From Comamonas phosphati (GTDB lineage Bacteria; Pseudomonadota; Gammaproteobacteria; Burkholderiales; Burkholderiaceae_C), in assembly GCF_014637085.1 (NCBI RefSeq), contig NZ_BMEU01000031.1:1-43581 (forward strand): DNA of 43,581 nucleotides, written 5' to 3'. The position numbers and the translations under genes are program-made. Below are positions 34,966 to 43,475 of the stretch, in pieces (position 1 is the first letter of the stretch; every line of letters starts with the position of its first letter). The notes below the pieces were generated by a model that saw only the letters and a program-made list of their open reading frames with translations, was not told where the DNA came from and did not search any database.

Positions 34966-35388
34966 ATGACCAAAGCAGCCACCAAAGCCGAACTTGAGGC
35001 TTTATCCGAATTCCGCTACCAACTGCGTCGCTTTCTGCGCTTCAGCGAGGAGGCCGCGCAGGCCGAAGGCCTGACCCCGCAGCAATACCAGTTGCTGCTG
35101 CACGTCAAGGGCTACCCCGGGCGCGACTGGGCCACCGTGGGCGAACTGGCCGAGCGCCTGCAGGTGCAGCCGCACGGCGCGCTGACCCTGGTGGCGCGCT
35201 GCGAGGCGCTGGGGCTGGTGAGCCGCGAAAGCGGCACGGCCGACAAGCGCCAGGTCCTGGTGCGCCTGAGCGCCGAGGGCGAGCAGCGGCTGCTGCGGCT
35301 GGCGGCGCTGCACCGGCTTGAGCTGCGCTCGCTCAAGGAGGTGTTCCAGGTCGCCCACATCTCCGCATTCACCGAACAATGGCAATGA
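34966..35388 (+). CDS. MarR-family transcriptional regulator
   Basis: A 140-residue winged-helix regulator. The DNA-binding core is visible: LTPQQYQLLLHVKG, TVGELAERLQVQPHGALTLV (recognition helix) and the wing GLVSRESGTADKRQVLVRLS, with the typical D-K-R-x-V motif. The dimer helices lie at both ends. An in-frame ATG at 34930 would add 12 residues and place the operator inside the gene; the start at 34966 is preferred. It is divergent from the ClC gene and overlaps the HPP gene downstream, so it probably controls both. Confidence 0.92.
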   Translation: MTKAATKAELEALSEFRYQLRRFLRFSEEAAQAEGLTPQQYQLLLHVKGYPGRDWATVGELAERLQVQPHGALTLVARCEALGLVSRESGTADKRQVLVRLSAEGEQRLLRLAALHRLELRSLKEVFQVAHISAFTEQWQ

Positions 35389-36503
35389 GCATCAATGAAC
35401 ATCTGAAGGCGCTCTGGCTGGCACTCCGGCCGGCGCGCATGCGCGTCAATGGGCGCGAACGGCTGCGCGCCTCGCTGGGCGGCGCCCTGGGCATCGCCTT
35501 GACGGCGCTGGTATGCCGCGCCTTCGCGCAGGACAACGCCCTCTCGGCCTGGCTGATTGCGCCCATGGGGGCATCGGCCGTGCTGATCTACGCGCTGCCC
35601 GCCAGCCCGCTGGCCCAGCCCTGGTCCGTGGTCGGCAGCCATAGCGTGGCGGCGCTGGCAGGCGTGGCCTGCGCGGCGTGGATTCCCGATACGGCTTGGG
35701 CCAGCGCGGCGGCCGTGGGCCTGGCCATTGCCGCCATGTTCACGCTGCGCTGCCTGCACCCGCCGGGCGGCGCCACGGCGCTGTTCGCCGTGCTCAGCCA
35801 TGCCGTGGAGCCGCGCTTCGTGCTGTTTCCCGTGCTGGCGAACGCCGTGCTGATGGCGCTGGCGGGCATGGCCTACAACCGCCTCACGGGTCGGCGCTAC
35901 CCCCATACGCAGCAGGCTGCGCCACCGCGGTCGGCGCACTTCACCGCGGCGGATTTCGATGTCGCCCTGGCCCATTACAACCAGGTGCTTGACGTGCCGC
36001 GCGACGACCTCGAGGCCCTGCTGCGCGCCGCCGAACTCGCCGCCTGGCAGCGCCAGTGGGGAGAGTTGCGCTGCGAGGACGTGATGTCGGCGGACCCGGT
36101 GACGGTACGGGCCGAGACCTCCCTGGCCGACGCCTGGGCGGCCATGCGCGAGCGCCGCATCAAGGCGCTGCCGGTGGTGAATGCCGCGCAGCGCGTCGTG
36201 GGCATCGTGACCCGGGCCGACTTCATGCGCCACGCGCAGCCGGATGCCCAGCCGCTGGGCCTGGGCAAGCGCCTGCGCACCTTGCTGACGGGCGGCGCGG
36301 GCCAGCCCAGGCAGGTCGGCCAGATCATGAGCCGCGAAGTCAGCACCGCGCGCACCAACCAGCGCGTGGCGGAGCTGGTGCCGCTGTTCAGCGAGGATGG
36401 GCACCACCACATTCCCATCGTGCGGGAAAGCGGGCGGCTGGCGGGCATACTCACCCAGTCCGACCTGGTGCGCGTGCTCTACCAGGCCGCGCAGCCGCAG
36501 TAA
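35379..36503 (+). CDS. HPP-family membrane protein with two CBS domains
   Basis: A 374-residue inner-membrane protein. The first about 175 residues form the HPP domain, with several helices and the signature CLHPPGGATALFAV (near 125-138). A linker follows, then a pair of CBS domains (about 228-285, CEDVMSADPVTVRAETSLAD, and 310-370, VGQIMSREVSTARTNQRVAE). A plant chloroplast HPP protein has been reported to move nitrite; bacterial substrates are not known. The start overlaps the marR stop by 10 bases (ATG at 35379) or by four (ATG at 35385), so the two are translationally coupled. Confidence 0.9.
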   Translation: MAMSINEHLKALWLALRPARMRVNGRERLRASLGGALGIALTALVCRAFAQDNALSAWLIAPMGASAVLIYALPASPLAQPWSVVGSHSVAALAGVACAAWIPDTAWASAAAVGLAIAAMFTLRCLHPPGGATALFAVLSHAVEPRFVLFPVLANAVLMALAGMAYNRLTGRRYPHTQQAAPPRSAHFTAADFDVALAHYNQVLDVPRDDLEALLRAAELAAWQRQWGELRCEDVMSADPVTVRAETSLADAWAAMRERRIKALPVVNAAQRVVGIVTRADFMRHAQPDAQPLGLGKRLRTLLTGGAGQPRQVGQIMSREVSTARTNQRVAELVPLFSEDGHHHIPIVRESGRLAGILTQSDLVRVLYQAAQPQ

Positions 36504-36617
36504 TCCCGGCGGCAGGCAAGCGGCCCCCGCATGGCGCTCTTGCCCTATTCTTGCCCGATGGATGGCGCGGACTACACTTGGCTGCAAGCCCTGCCCGGAT
36601 TCAAGAAAGGAGTTGCC

Positions 36618-36836
36618 ATGAACACCCGGTCCGCTCCCAACCTCGACAAGCTGCGCAACATCGTGCAGCGGTTCGGCTCCACCTCGTTCACCACGGCACA
36701 GGTGGCCAGCGAATACGACGACAGCCCCGCCAACAGCGACACCACCAGGCTATTCGACGCGCTGCTGGCCCGCCATGCCACGGTGCTGGGCATACAGGCC
36801 GTTCACGGCGAGCATTCGGTCTGGCAGGCGGCATGA
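36618..36836 (+). CDS. Small hypothetical protein
   Basis: A 72-residue protein of no family I recognise, starting MNTRSAPNLDKLRNIVQRFG. A strong AAAGGAG seven bases before the ATG and a terminator after it support a real gene. The sequence TTAQVASEY followed by TTRLFDALLARHATVLGIQA has a helix-turn-helix-like rhythm, and the end HGEHSVWQAA could be a wing, so a small winged-helix fold is conceivable. There is no signal peptide or membrane segment. Confidence 0.7.
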   Translation: MNTRSAPNLDKLRNIVQRFGSTSFTTAQVASEYDDSPANSDTTRLFDALLARHATVLGIQAVHGEHSVWQAA

Positions 36837-36870
36837 AGCGCAGCCCGGCCGGCTAGCTCCTGCCGCACAA

Positions 36871-36908
36871 AAAAACGCCCACCTGGCTACCTGGCCGGTG
36901 GGCGTTTT
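36871..36908. terminator. Bidirectional terminator
   Basis: ACGCCCACC and GGTGGGCGT form a 9-bp stem with a 13-nt loop. The minus-strand side has seven T residues (for the DUF4124 gene), the plus side four (for the small protein gene). The two genes are convergent on it. Confidence 0.88.
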
Positions 36909-36937
36909 GCTTGTACCGCCAGCCTGCGGCCCGCCAC

Positions 36938-37591
36938 TCATTCGCGCGCGGCGGCATTGCCGGCCCACAGCCGGCGCAGCTGGTCCAATTGCGCATCGAA
37001 ACGCTGGTTGATGCGCTGCTTTTCCTGGACTTGCTGCTGCAGAAAACGCTGCTGTTCTTGCATGAAGTCGGTGTTCTCCTGCAATTGGCGGCGCAGCTGG
37101 GGCGGCGCCTTGCGGGGGTCGTCCTGGTAGAACTCCAGCTCGGCTTCGAGCTTCTTGCGCCGCGCCCCGAGCTCCTGCAGATGGCGCTGGGCCACCGCCA
37201 TCACGCTGTCCACCTGCTCCAGCGCCTCGGCACGCGCCGCCTCGTGCACGGCCGGCCCGGGATAGCGCAGCAGCAGGGCCTTGTCGCGCGAGCGCTCTTC
37301 ACGCAGCCGCTGCTGCGCGGCCTGCTGCTGCCGGCGCCGGGCATCCATTTCGGCGCGCTCGTGCTCGGTCAGCGCCGGACCGACACGGCGCAGCTCTATG
37401 CCCGTGCTGCCCAGCACGCGCTGGTCGCGGTCCACGCAGTCGGCAATCGGGCGATCGGCCGTGATGCGGTTCCCCCTGGCATCGGTGCAGGCGTAGATGC
37501 CGGCGGCAGGCGCAGGCTGCGCCAGCGCCGCGCCGGTCCCGACCCCGCCCAGAACACACAGACCCAGTGCCACATGCCACGCCCGCTTCAT
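36938..37591 (-). CDS. DUF4124-domain exported protein with coiled coil
   Basis: A 217-residue protein with a signal peptide (residues about 1-24, LGLCVLGGVGTGAALAQPAP). A short DUF4124 domain follows (GIYACTDARGNRITADRPIA, with Cys residues that may pair), then a long charged helical region rich in Arg, Gln and Glu (about 95-215) that should form a coiled coil. It is predicted periplasmic; the function of DUF4124 proteins is unknown. The start at 37591 is chosen for the signal peptide. It lies seven bases after the pyrE stop codon, so it is co-transcribed with pyrE. Confidence 0.85.
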   Translation of the reverse strand: MKRAWHVALGLCVLGGVGTGAALAQPAPAAGIYACTDARGNRITADRPIADCVDRDQRVLGSTGIELRRVGPALTEHERAEMDARRRQQQAAQQRLREERSRDKALLLRYPGPAVHEAARAEALEQVDSVMAVAQRHLQELGARRKKLEAELEFYQDDPRKAPPQLRRQLQENTDFMQEQQRFLQQQVQEKQRINQRFDAQLDQLRRLWAGNAAARE

Positions 37592-37598
37592 GGGATGC

Positions 37599-38297
37599 CT
37601 ATGCCTTGTCTTCCACGCCATAGCGCTGGCGATAGGCCAGCACGCGCCCGTGCTGATCGCCGGCATCGCCGCCCCGGGCCTGCAGATACAGCAGCAGGTC
37701 GGCCAGCTTGGCAATGGTGCAGACCTCCATGCCCAGCTGGTTGCGCACATACTGCACGGCGCTGTGCGGCACGTCCTGGCCGTTTTCGGTAGCCATTTCC
37801 TGGCGGTCCAGCGCAATCGCCACGGCGTGCGGCGTGGCGCCGGCGGCCCGGATGATGGCGATCGACTCGCGCGCGGCCGTGCCGGCCGACATCACGTCGT
37901 CGATGATGAGCACGCGGCCTTTGAGCGGGGCGCCCACCAGGGTGCCGCCTTCGCCATGGTCCTTGGCTTCCTTGCGGTTGTAGGCAAACGGCACGTTCCT
38001 GCCCTGGCGCGCCAGTTCCACGGCCACGGTGGCCGCCAGCGGAATGCCCTTGTAGGCAGGACCGAAAACCATGTCGAACGCTATGCCGCTGGCCAGAATG
38101 GCTTTTGCATAGAATTCAGCCAGACGGGCCATCTTGGCGCCGTCGTCGAACAGGCCGGCATTGAAGAAATACGGGCTCATGCGCCCGGCCTTGGTCTTGA
38201 ATTCGCCAAAACGCAGCACGCCCGCGTCGACGGCAAACTGCACAAACTCCTGTGCCAGACGGCCCGCGCCGTCTGCCGGTTTCTCACTCACCACCAT
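37599..38297 (-). CDS. pyrE: Orotate phosphoribosyltransferase
   Basis: PyrE joins orotate and PRPP to orotidine 5'-phosphate in pyrimidine synthesis. The 232-residue protein shows the family start LAQEFVQFAVDAGVLRFGEF, then KTKAGRMSPYFFNAG, GPAYKGIPLAATVAVEL and PFAYNRKEAKDHGEGG, and the PRPP-binding motif VLIIDDVMSAGTA. The chosen ATG at 38297 has AAGGA seven bases upstream. That start codon overlaps, on the opposite strand, the start codon of the exonuclease III gene, so pyrE signals must lie inside that gene's coding sequence. Confidence 0.95.
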   Translation of the reverse strand: MVVSEKPADGAGRLAQEFVQFAVDAGVLRFGEFKTKAGRMSPYFFNAGLFDDGAKMARLAEFYAKAILASGIAFDMVFGPAYKGIPLAATVAVELARQGRNVPFAYNRKEAKDHGEGGTLVGAPLKGRVLIIDDVMSAGTAARESIAIIRAAGATPHAVAIALDRQEMATENGQDVPHSAVQYVRNQLGMEVCTIAKLADLLLYLQARGGDAGDQHGRVLAYRQRYGVEDKA

Positions 38298-39111
38298 GGA
38301 TTCATCCTTGTTCAAATTAACCAGCCTCAACCTCAACGGCATCCGCTCCGCCACGACCAAGGGCGTGGAGGCCTGGATCGCTGCGACTGCGCCAGATTGT
38401 ATTTGCGTGCAGGAAATCAAGGCCCAGGCACCCGATATGGCCGGGCGCTTCGAGGTGTTGGCCGACATGAAGGGCTATTTCCACTTCGCCGAGAAGAAGG
38501 GCTATTCGGGTGTGGGCGTGTATGCGCGCCACGAGCCCAGCGACGTGGTGGTCGGCTTCGGCTCGCACGAGTTCGACGCCGAGGGCCGCTATGTGGAGAC
38601 GCGCTTCGACACGCCCTCACGCAAGCTGTCCATCATCAGCGCCTATTTTCCCAGCGGCAGCTCGGGCGAGGAGCGCCAGGAGGCCAAGTTCCGCTTCCTC
38701 GCCGAGATGCACGCCCACCTGATGCGGATGAAGGGCGAGCGCGAATTCATCCTCTGCGGCGACATCAACATCGCCCACCAGAACATCGACCTCAAGAACT
38801 GGCGCGGCAACCAGAAGAACAGCGGCTTCACGCCCGAGGAGCGCGCCTGGATGAGCCAGCTGCTGCACCCCACCGAATCCACGGGCGGCATCGTCGACGT
38901 CTACCGCCGGTTGCAACCCGACACCACCGATGCCTGCTACACATGGTGGAGCAACCGCGGCCAGGCCTATGCGAACAACGTGGGGTGGCGCCTGGACTAC
39001 CACCTGGCCACGCCGGCCACGGCGCTACTGGCGCGCACCGAGGCCATCTACAAGGGCGAGAAATTCTCGGACCACGCGCCCATCACCATAGGCTACGAGA
39101 TGGCGCTATAA
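38296..39111 (+). CDS. xth: Exodeoxyribonuclease III
   Basis: An AP endonuclease/3'-5' exonuclease for base-excision repair. The 271-residue protein has the expected catalytic motifs: LTSLNLNGIRSA at the N-terminus (Asn), CVQEIKAQ (metal Glu), YFPSG, GDINIAHQNIDLKN (Asp and Asn), DYHLATPA and SDHAPI (Asp-His). The family N-terminus begins close to FKLTSLNLNG, so the ATG at 38296 (MDSSLFKLT) fits; a TTG at 38308 is possible. There is no Shine-Dalgarno sequence, so a leaderless message is conceivable. Head-to-head with pyrE, start codons overlapping by two bases. Confidence 0.93.
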   Translation: MDSSLFKLTSLNLNGIRSATTKGVEAWIAATAPDCICVQEIKAQAPDMAGRFEVLADMKGYFHFAEKKGYSGVGVYARHEPSDVVVGFGSHEFDAEGRYVETRFDTPSRKLSIISAYFPSGSSGEERQEAKFRFLAEMHAHLMRMKGEREFILCGDINIAHQNIDLKNWRGNQKNSGFTPEERAWMSQLLHPTESTGGIVDVYRRLQPDTTDACYTWWSNRGQAYANNVGWRLDYHLATPATALLARTEAIYKGEKFSDHAPITIGYEMAL

Positions 39112-39143
39112 GCCGCTTCTGTTGTCGCGGCCTGCGCCACAAG

Positions 39144-39225
39144 GATAGCTGTCGGCGCTTGCAAGACCATGGATCTGGATGGTTTCTTATCTCAATCCAT
39201 AAATCCGCAAGCGCCATTCACTATC
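39144..39225. repeat. Family B repeat, copy B4: long inverted repeat between convergent xth and pntB
   Basis: GGCGCTTGC (39154-39162) pairs perfectly with GCAAGCGCC (39207-39215), and GATAGC outside the left arm is partly matched by ACTATC outside the right arm. A 44-nt loop lies between. It carries the GATAGCT/GCGCTTG modules of the other B copies and may act as a two-way transcription end. Confidence 0.6.
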
Positions 39226-39242
39226 TTTTTCAAAGCGCCAGA

Positions 39243-40658
39243 TCAGCTCTCCAGCGCCGTCAGCACCTCGTCCAGCATCTTCTTGGCATCGCCGAACAGC
39301 ATGCGGTTGTTGTCCTTGTAGAACAGCGGGTTGTCCACCCCGGCGTAGCCCGAGGCCATGCTTCGCTTCATCACGATGGAGTGCCTGGCCTTCCAGACTT
39401 CGAGCACCGGCATGCCGGCGATGGGGCTGTCGGGGTCGTCCAGCGCCGCCGGGTTCACGATGTCGTTGGCGCCGATGACCATGGCCACATCGGTGTCCGG
39501 GAAGTCCTCGTTGATCTCGTCCATCTCCATCACGATGTCGTAGGGCACCTTGGCCTCGGCCAGCAGCACGTTCATGTGGCCCGGCATGCGGCCGGCCACG
39601 GGGTGGATGGCAAAGCGGACTTGAACGCCCTTTTCGCGCAACACCTTGGTGATGTCGTTGACCGTGTGCTGGGCCTGGGCCACGGCCATGCCGTAGCCTG
39701 GCACGATGACCACGCTCCTGGCCTCGCGCAGCATCTCGGCCGTCTCGGCCGCGCTCACCGCTACCACTTCGCCTTGCGGCTCCGCAGCCTTGTCTCCCGT
39801 GGCCGCCTTCTTGGGGGCACCCGAGCCGAAGCCGCCGGCGATCACGCTGATGAAGTTGCGGTTCATCGCCTGGCACATGATGTAGGACAGGATGGCGCCC
39901 GACGAGCCCACCAGCGCGCCGGTCACGATCAGCAGGTCGTTGTTCAGCATGAAGCCGGTGGCCGCGGCCGCCCAGCCCGAGTAGCTGTTGAGCATGGACA
40001 CCACCACCGGCATGTCGGCGCCGCCGATGGCCATCACCATGTGCACGCCGAACAGCAGGGCGATCACGGTCATCACGATCAGCGGCGTCATGCCGGCCTG
40101 CACGTCATGGGCGTTCAGGAACTGCTTGCCGAACCAGATCACCACCAGCAGCGCGGCGAGGTTGAGCCAGTGGCGCGCGGGCAGCAGCAGCGGCTTGCCG
40201 CCGATGCGGCCGGCCAGCTTGCCGAAGGCGATCAGCGAGCCGCTGAAGGTGACCGCGCCGATCAGGATGCCGACGTAGATCTCCACCTCGTGGATGGCCT
40301 TCTCGGCGCCTTCGAGCCGCACCGAGGTATCGACATAGCTGGCAAAGCCCACGAGGCAGGCGGCCAGGCCGACCAGGCTGTGCATGAGCGCGACCAGCTC
40401 GGGCATCTGCGTCATCTTCACGACGCGGGCGGCGTAGAGGCCCACGCCGCCGCCGATGACCAGCGCGGTGACGATCCAGGCCAGCCCTGAGGGGCTGACG
40501 CGCGGGCCGAAGACGGTGGCCAGCACGGCCAGCGCCATGCCTATCATGCCGAACAGGTTGCCGCGGCGCGAGGTTTCCGGGTTGGACAGGCCACCCAGGC
40601 TGAGGATGAACAGAATGGCGGCGCCGAGGTAGGCCACCGTGGCGAGACTTTGGGACAT
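39243..40658 (-). CDS. pntB: NAD(P) transhydrogenase subunit beta
   Basis: PntB carries most of the proton channel and the NADP(H)-binding domain of the membrane transhydrogenase, which makes NADPH from NADH with the proton gradient. It has 471 residues: about nine helices in the first 265 residues (including the conserved [16 protein letters not shown] and [20 protein letters not shown]), then domain III with [45 protein letters not shown] and [23 protein letters not shown] lies before the ATG. It follows pntA by 31 bases on the same strand. Confidence 0.97.
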   Translation of the reverse strand: MSQSLATVAYLGAAILFILSLGGLSNPETSRRGNLFGMIGMALAVLATVFGPRVSPSGLAWIVTALVIGGGVGLYAARVVKMTQMPELVALMHSLVGLAACLVGFASYVDTSVRLEGAEKAIHEVEIYVGILIGAVTFSGSLIAFGKLAGRIGGKPLLLPARHWLNLAALLVVIWFGKQFLNAHDVQAGMTPLIVMTVIALLFGVHMVMAIGGADMPVVVSMLNSYSGWAAAATGFMLNNDLLIVTGALVGSSGAILSYIMCQAMNRNFISVIAGGFGSGAPKKAATGDKAAEPQGEVVAVSAAETAEMLREARSVVIVPGYGMAVAQAQHTVNDITKVLREKGVQVRFAIHPVAGRMPGHMNVLLAEAKVPYDIVMEMDEINEDFPDTDVAMVIGANDIVNPAALDDPDSPIAGMPVLEVWKARHSIVMKRSMASGYAGVDNPLFYKDNNRMLFGDAKKMLDEVLTALES

Positions 40659-40689
40659 GTGCGTCTTCCTGCGTTGTTCTTGTGATGGC

Positions 40690-42318
40690 TTACTTGCGGA
40701 ACATGGCCAGCATGCGGCGCGTGACGGCAAAGCCGCCGAACATGTTGACGGCCGTGAGCACCAGGGCCGCAAAGGCCAGCCACAGGATCAGCCCCTCGGG
40801 CCGGCCGCTCGCACCGGCACCACCCATTTCGGGCGGCGCGATCTGCACCAGCGCGCCGATGGCGATGATGCTGGAGATGGCGTTGGTCACGCTCATCAGC
40901 GGCGTGTGCAGCGCGGGCGTCACGTTCCACACCACCATGTAGCCGATGAAACAGGCCAGCACGAACACCGTGAAGTGGCCCAGGAAGGCCGCGGGCGCAT
41001 AGGCGCCGATCAGCGCGAACAGCAGGGCCGCCACGGCGAAGATGACGACCAGCGCCTTGGCCGGCATGGGCGCGCCCGCGCCATGGCCGTTCTTCTTCTC
41101 GGCCACGGGCGCCGCCGCGGCCTTGGGCGCGGGGGCCGGGGCCTGCTTGAGCGGCGGCGCGGGCCAGGTGATCTCGCCATCCTTGATGACGGTGAGGCCG
41201 CGGATCGCGTCGTCCTCCATGTTGACGACCGCCCGGCCATCCTTGGCCTTGCACAGCTCCTCGGTCAGGCGCAGCAGATTGGTGGCGTACAGCGTGGACG
41301 ACTGCTTGGCCAGGCGCGAGGCCAGGTCGGCGTAGCCGATGATGGTCACGCCATGGCGCACCACGGCCTCGCCGGGCACCGTGAGCTCGCAGTTGCCGCC
41401 CTGCTCGGCCGCCATGTCCACGATCACGCTGCCGGGCTGCATGCTCTGCACCATCTCGGCGGTGATAAGCTTGGGCGCCGGCTTGCCGGGGATCAGCGCG
41501 GTGGTGATGATGATGTCGGCATCCTTGGCTTGGCTTGCATACATCTGGCGCTGCGCGGCCTGGAAGCCCTCGCTCATCACCTTGGCGTAGCCGCCGCCGC
41601 CCGCACCGTCTTCCTCGTAGTCCACCTTGACGAATTCGCCGCCCAGCGACTTGACCTGGTCGGCCACCTCGGCGCGCGTATCGTTGGCGCGCACGATGGC
41701 GCCCAGGTTGGCCGCCGTGCCGATGGCCGCGAGGCCTGCCACGCCGGCGCCGGCGATGAAGACCTTGGCCGGCGGCACCTTGCCCGCAGCCGTGATCTGG
41801 CCGTTGAAGTAGCGGCCGAAGGCATTGGCCGCCTCGATCACGGCGCGGTAGCCAGAGACACCGGCCATGGAAGTGAGCGCATCCATCTTCTGGGCGCGCG
41901 AGAGCGTGCGCGGCAGGCAGTCGATGGCCAGCACGGTGGCCTTCCTGGCAGCCAGCTGCTGCATCAGCTCGGGATTCTGCGCGGGCCAGATGAAGTCGAT
42001 CAGCATGCCGCCTTCGCGCATCAACGCCACTTCGCCCTCGCTGGGCGGGCGCACCTTGAAGACCATGTCCGAAGCGGCCCACAGCGCGGCCGCATCGGGC
42101 AATATTTCTGCGCCGGCGGCGCGGTAGGCCTCATCGCTGAAGTGGGCGGCCTCGCCGGCACCGGACTCGACGGCGACCGTGAAGCCCAGCTTGATGAGCT
42201 TTTCGACGACGTCGGGCACGGTGGCCACGCGCTTTTCCAGCGGAAAGGTCTCGCGGGGAATGCCTATGCGCTGCGGGGATTCACCACGCTGCGGTGTCGG
42301 GCCGGGGCTGGTCTGCAT
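40690..42318 (-). CDS. pntA: NAD(P) transhydrogenase subunit alpha (fused form)
   Basis: PntA holds the NAD(H)-binding domain I plus the first membrane helices. This 542-residue copy is the single-chain form, as in E. coli. The N-terminal alanine-dehydrogenase-like domain has [16 protein letters not shown], the RxQDR-loop region and [19 protein letters not shown] low-complexity linker rich in Ala, Pro and Lys (about 385-412) leads to four helices at the C-terminus ([17 protein letters not shown] onwards). CAGGAG precedes the ATG at 42318. It is the first gene of pntAB. Confidence 0.97.
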   Translation of the reverse strand: MQTSPGPTPQRGESPQRIGIPRETFPLEKRVATVPDVVEKLIKLGFTVAVESGAGEAAHFSDEAYRAAGAEILPDAAALWAASDMVFKVRPPSEGEVALMREGGMLIDFIWPAQNPELMQQLAARKATVLAIDCLPRTLSRAQKMDALTSMAGVSGYRAVIEAANAFGRYFNGQITAAGKVPPAKVFIAGAGVAGLAAIGTAANLGAIVRANDTRAEVADQVKSLGGEFVKVDYEEDGAGGGGYAKVMSEGFQAAQRQMYASQAKDADIIITTALIPGKPAPKLITAEMVQSMQPGSVIVDMAAEQGGNCELTVPGEAVVRHGVTIIGYADLASRLAKQSSTLYATNLLRLTEELCKAKDGRAVVNMEDDAIRGLTVIKDGEITWPAPPLKQAPAPAPKAAAAPVAEKKNGHGAGAPMPAKALVVIFAVAALLFALIGAYAPAAFLGHFTVFVLACFIGYMVVWNVTPALHTPLMSVTNAISSIIAIGALVQIAPPEMGGAGASGRPEGLILWLAFAALVLTAVNMFGGFAVTRRMLAMFRK

Positions 42319-42698
42319 GAAAAGTCTCCTGGAGTTTTGCAATCGTCACACCAGGCCTGAGCGTCTTGCGTGGGCAGCTCCTTCACCTTCACATCCGGCT
42401 CAGTCTCGCTCGTTCTGGACGAGCTGCGGGCCGACGGGAAGCGAGCGGCACGGGCAAGGCGCGGCCTGAAATCCTGAAACCGGTATGGGCCGCTTCGATG
42501 GAGCGTTTGCCCGCTGCAGCACAGATGCTTTGTAGCAGACCGCGTCCAATCGGGGCAGCCCTGTCTGCGCTGGCGCGTATGCAGATGCCGGGACGACCCG
42601 GGCGGGCATTTTTGATGCCCACGGCCGTCATGGCATGCTTGCACAGTTGCGTTCGCCAGCGCGAAGGCTACGCAATCACCTGAAAATTACAAGTCACC
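42319..42698. other. 380-bp intergenic region between pntA and the MBL-fold gene (divergent)
   Basis: No believable coding frame. Two small inverted repeats are seen: CCGGG-ACGA-CCCGG (42588-42601) and GGGCAT/ATGCCC (42604-42609 and 42615-42620, loop of five mostly T). It should contain the promoters of both flanking genes. TTGCGT and TACGCA, 16 bases apart just before the MBL gene, are a weak candidate pair. Confidence 0.45.
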
Positions 42699-43337
42699 AT
42701 GTTGCAATACCACACCATCCCCGTCACCGCTTTCCAGCAGAACTGCTCGCTGGTCTGGTGCGACCAGACCCTGGACGCGGCCGTCATCGATCCGGGCGGC
42801 GATCTCGAGCAGATCGAATGGGAAGTCGAGCGCCTGGGCCTGGCGCTCAAGGCCATCTGGCTCACGCACGCCCATATCGACCATGCGGGTGGCACCCGCG
42901 AGCTGGCCGACTCGCGGCAGCTGCCCATCATCGGCCCGCATCCGGGCGACCAGTTCTGGATCGAAGCCCTGCCCCAGCAGGGCGCGATGTTCGGCTTCCC
43001 GCACTCCGAGCCCTTCACGCCCACACGCTGGCTGCAGGACGGCGACACGGTGACCATAGGGCAGGAAGCCCTGAACGTGCGCCACTGCCCCGGCCACACG
43101 CCCGGCCATGTGGTGTTCCACGCGCCGCAGATCGAGCGCTGCTTTGTCGGCGATGTGCTGTTTGCCGGCAGCATTGGGCGCACGGACTTTCCCCAGGGCA
43201 ACCACGAGCAGCTGATCTCCAGCATCGTCCAGCGCCTGTGGCCCATGGGCGACCGGACGGTGTTCATCCCCGGCCACGGCCCCGAAAGCAGCTTCGGCCG
43301 CGAGCGCAAGATGAACCCCTACGTCAGCGGTACATAA
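42699..43337 (+). CDS. MBL-fold metallohydrolase (glyoxalase II/YcbL-like)
   Basis: A 212-residue cytoplasmic metallo-beta-lactamase-fold protein. The metal ligands are clear: THAHIDHAGG (His57, His59, Asp61, His62), His in CPGHTPGH, Asp in VGDVLFAGSIGRTDFP and His in IPGHGPESSFG. The GRTDFP segment and compact length match YcbL/type II glyoxalase-like hydrolases rather than beta-lactamases. It probably hydrolyses thioesters such as S-lactoylglutathione; substrate unproven. A family A repeat begins directly at the stop codon. Confidence 0.9.
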   Translation: MLQYHTIPVTAFQQNCSLVWCDQTLDAAVIDPGGDLEQIEWEVERLGLALKAIWLTHAHIDHAGGTRELADSRQLPIIGPHPGDQFWIEALPQQGAMFGFPHSEPFTPTRWLQDGDTVTIGQEALNVRHCPGHTPGHVVFHAPQIERCFVGDVLFAGSIGRTDFPQGNHEQLISSIVQRLWPMGDRTVFIPGHGPESSFGRERKMNPYVSGT

Positions 43338-43475
43338 CACCCCCTGAGGCGCTTGGCGCCTGCTACAGCCATTGATACTGGCGCGCTCCAAGCGCGGGAC
43401 GGCCAGCAAGGGCCGCCCCGCAGCAAAGGCCGTCGTCCCCCTCGGGGGGAAGCCGCGCAGCGGCTCAGGGGGGCT
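43338..43475 (+). repeat. Family A structured repeat, copy A5 (composite)
   Basis: It opens with an inverted part, CACCCCCTGAGGCGCTTGGC then GCC, followed after about 30 bases by a full copy in the other sense: CAGCAAGGGCCGCCCCGCAG, CCCCCTCGGGGGGAA, the hairpin AGCCGC-GCA-GCGGCT and CTCAGGGGGG. It starts one base after the stop of the MBL gene. The remaining 106 bases of the window show no gene. Confidence 0.82.

Noticed and set aside
37497-40490. 997-codon plus-strand open frame across pyrE, xth and pntB
   Set aside because: It overlaps three well-supported genes on both strands, is His/Gly/Arg/Gln-rich and matches no protein; a composition effect.
42264-42644. 126-codon minus-strand frame upstream of pntA
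   Set aside because: Mostly intergenic, overlaps the start of pntA out of frame, and has no family features.
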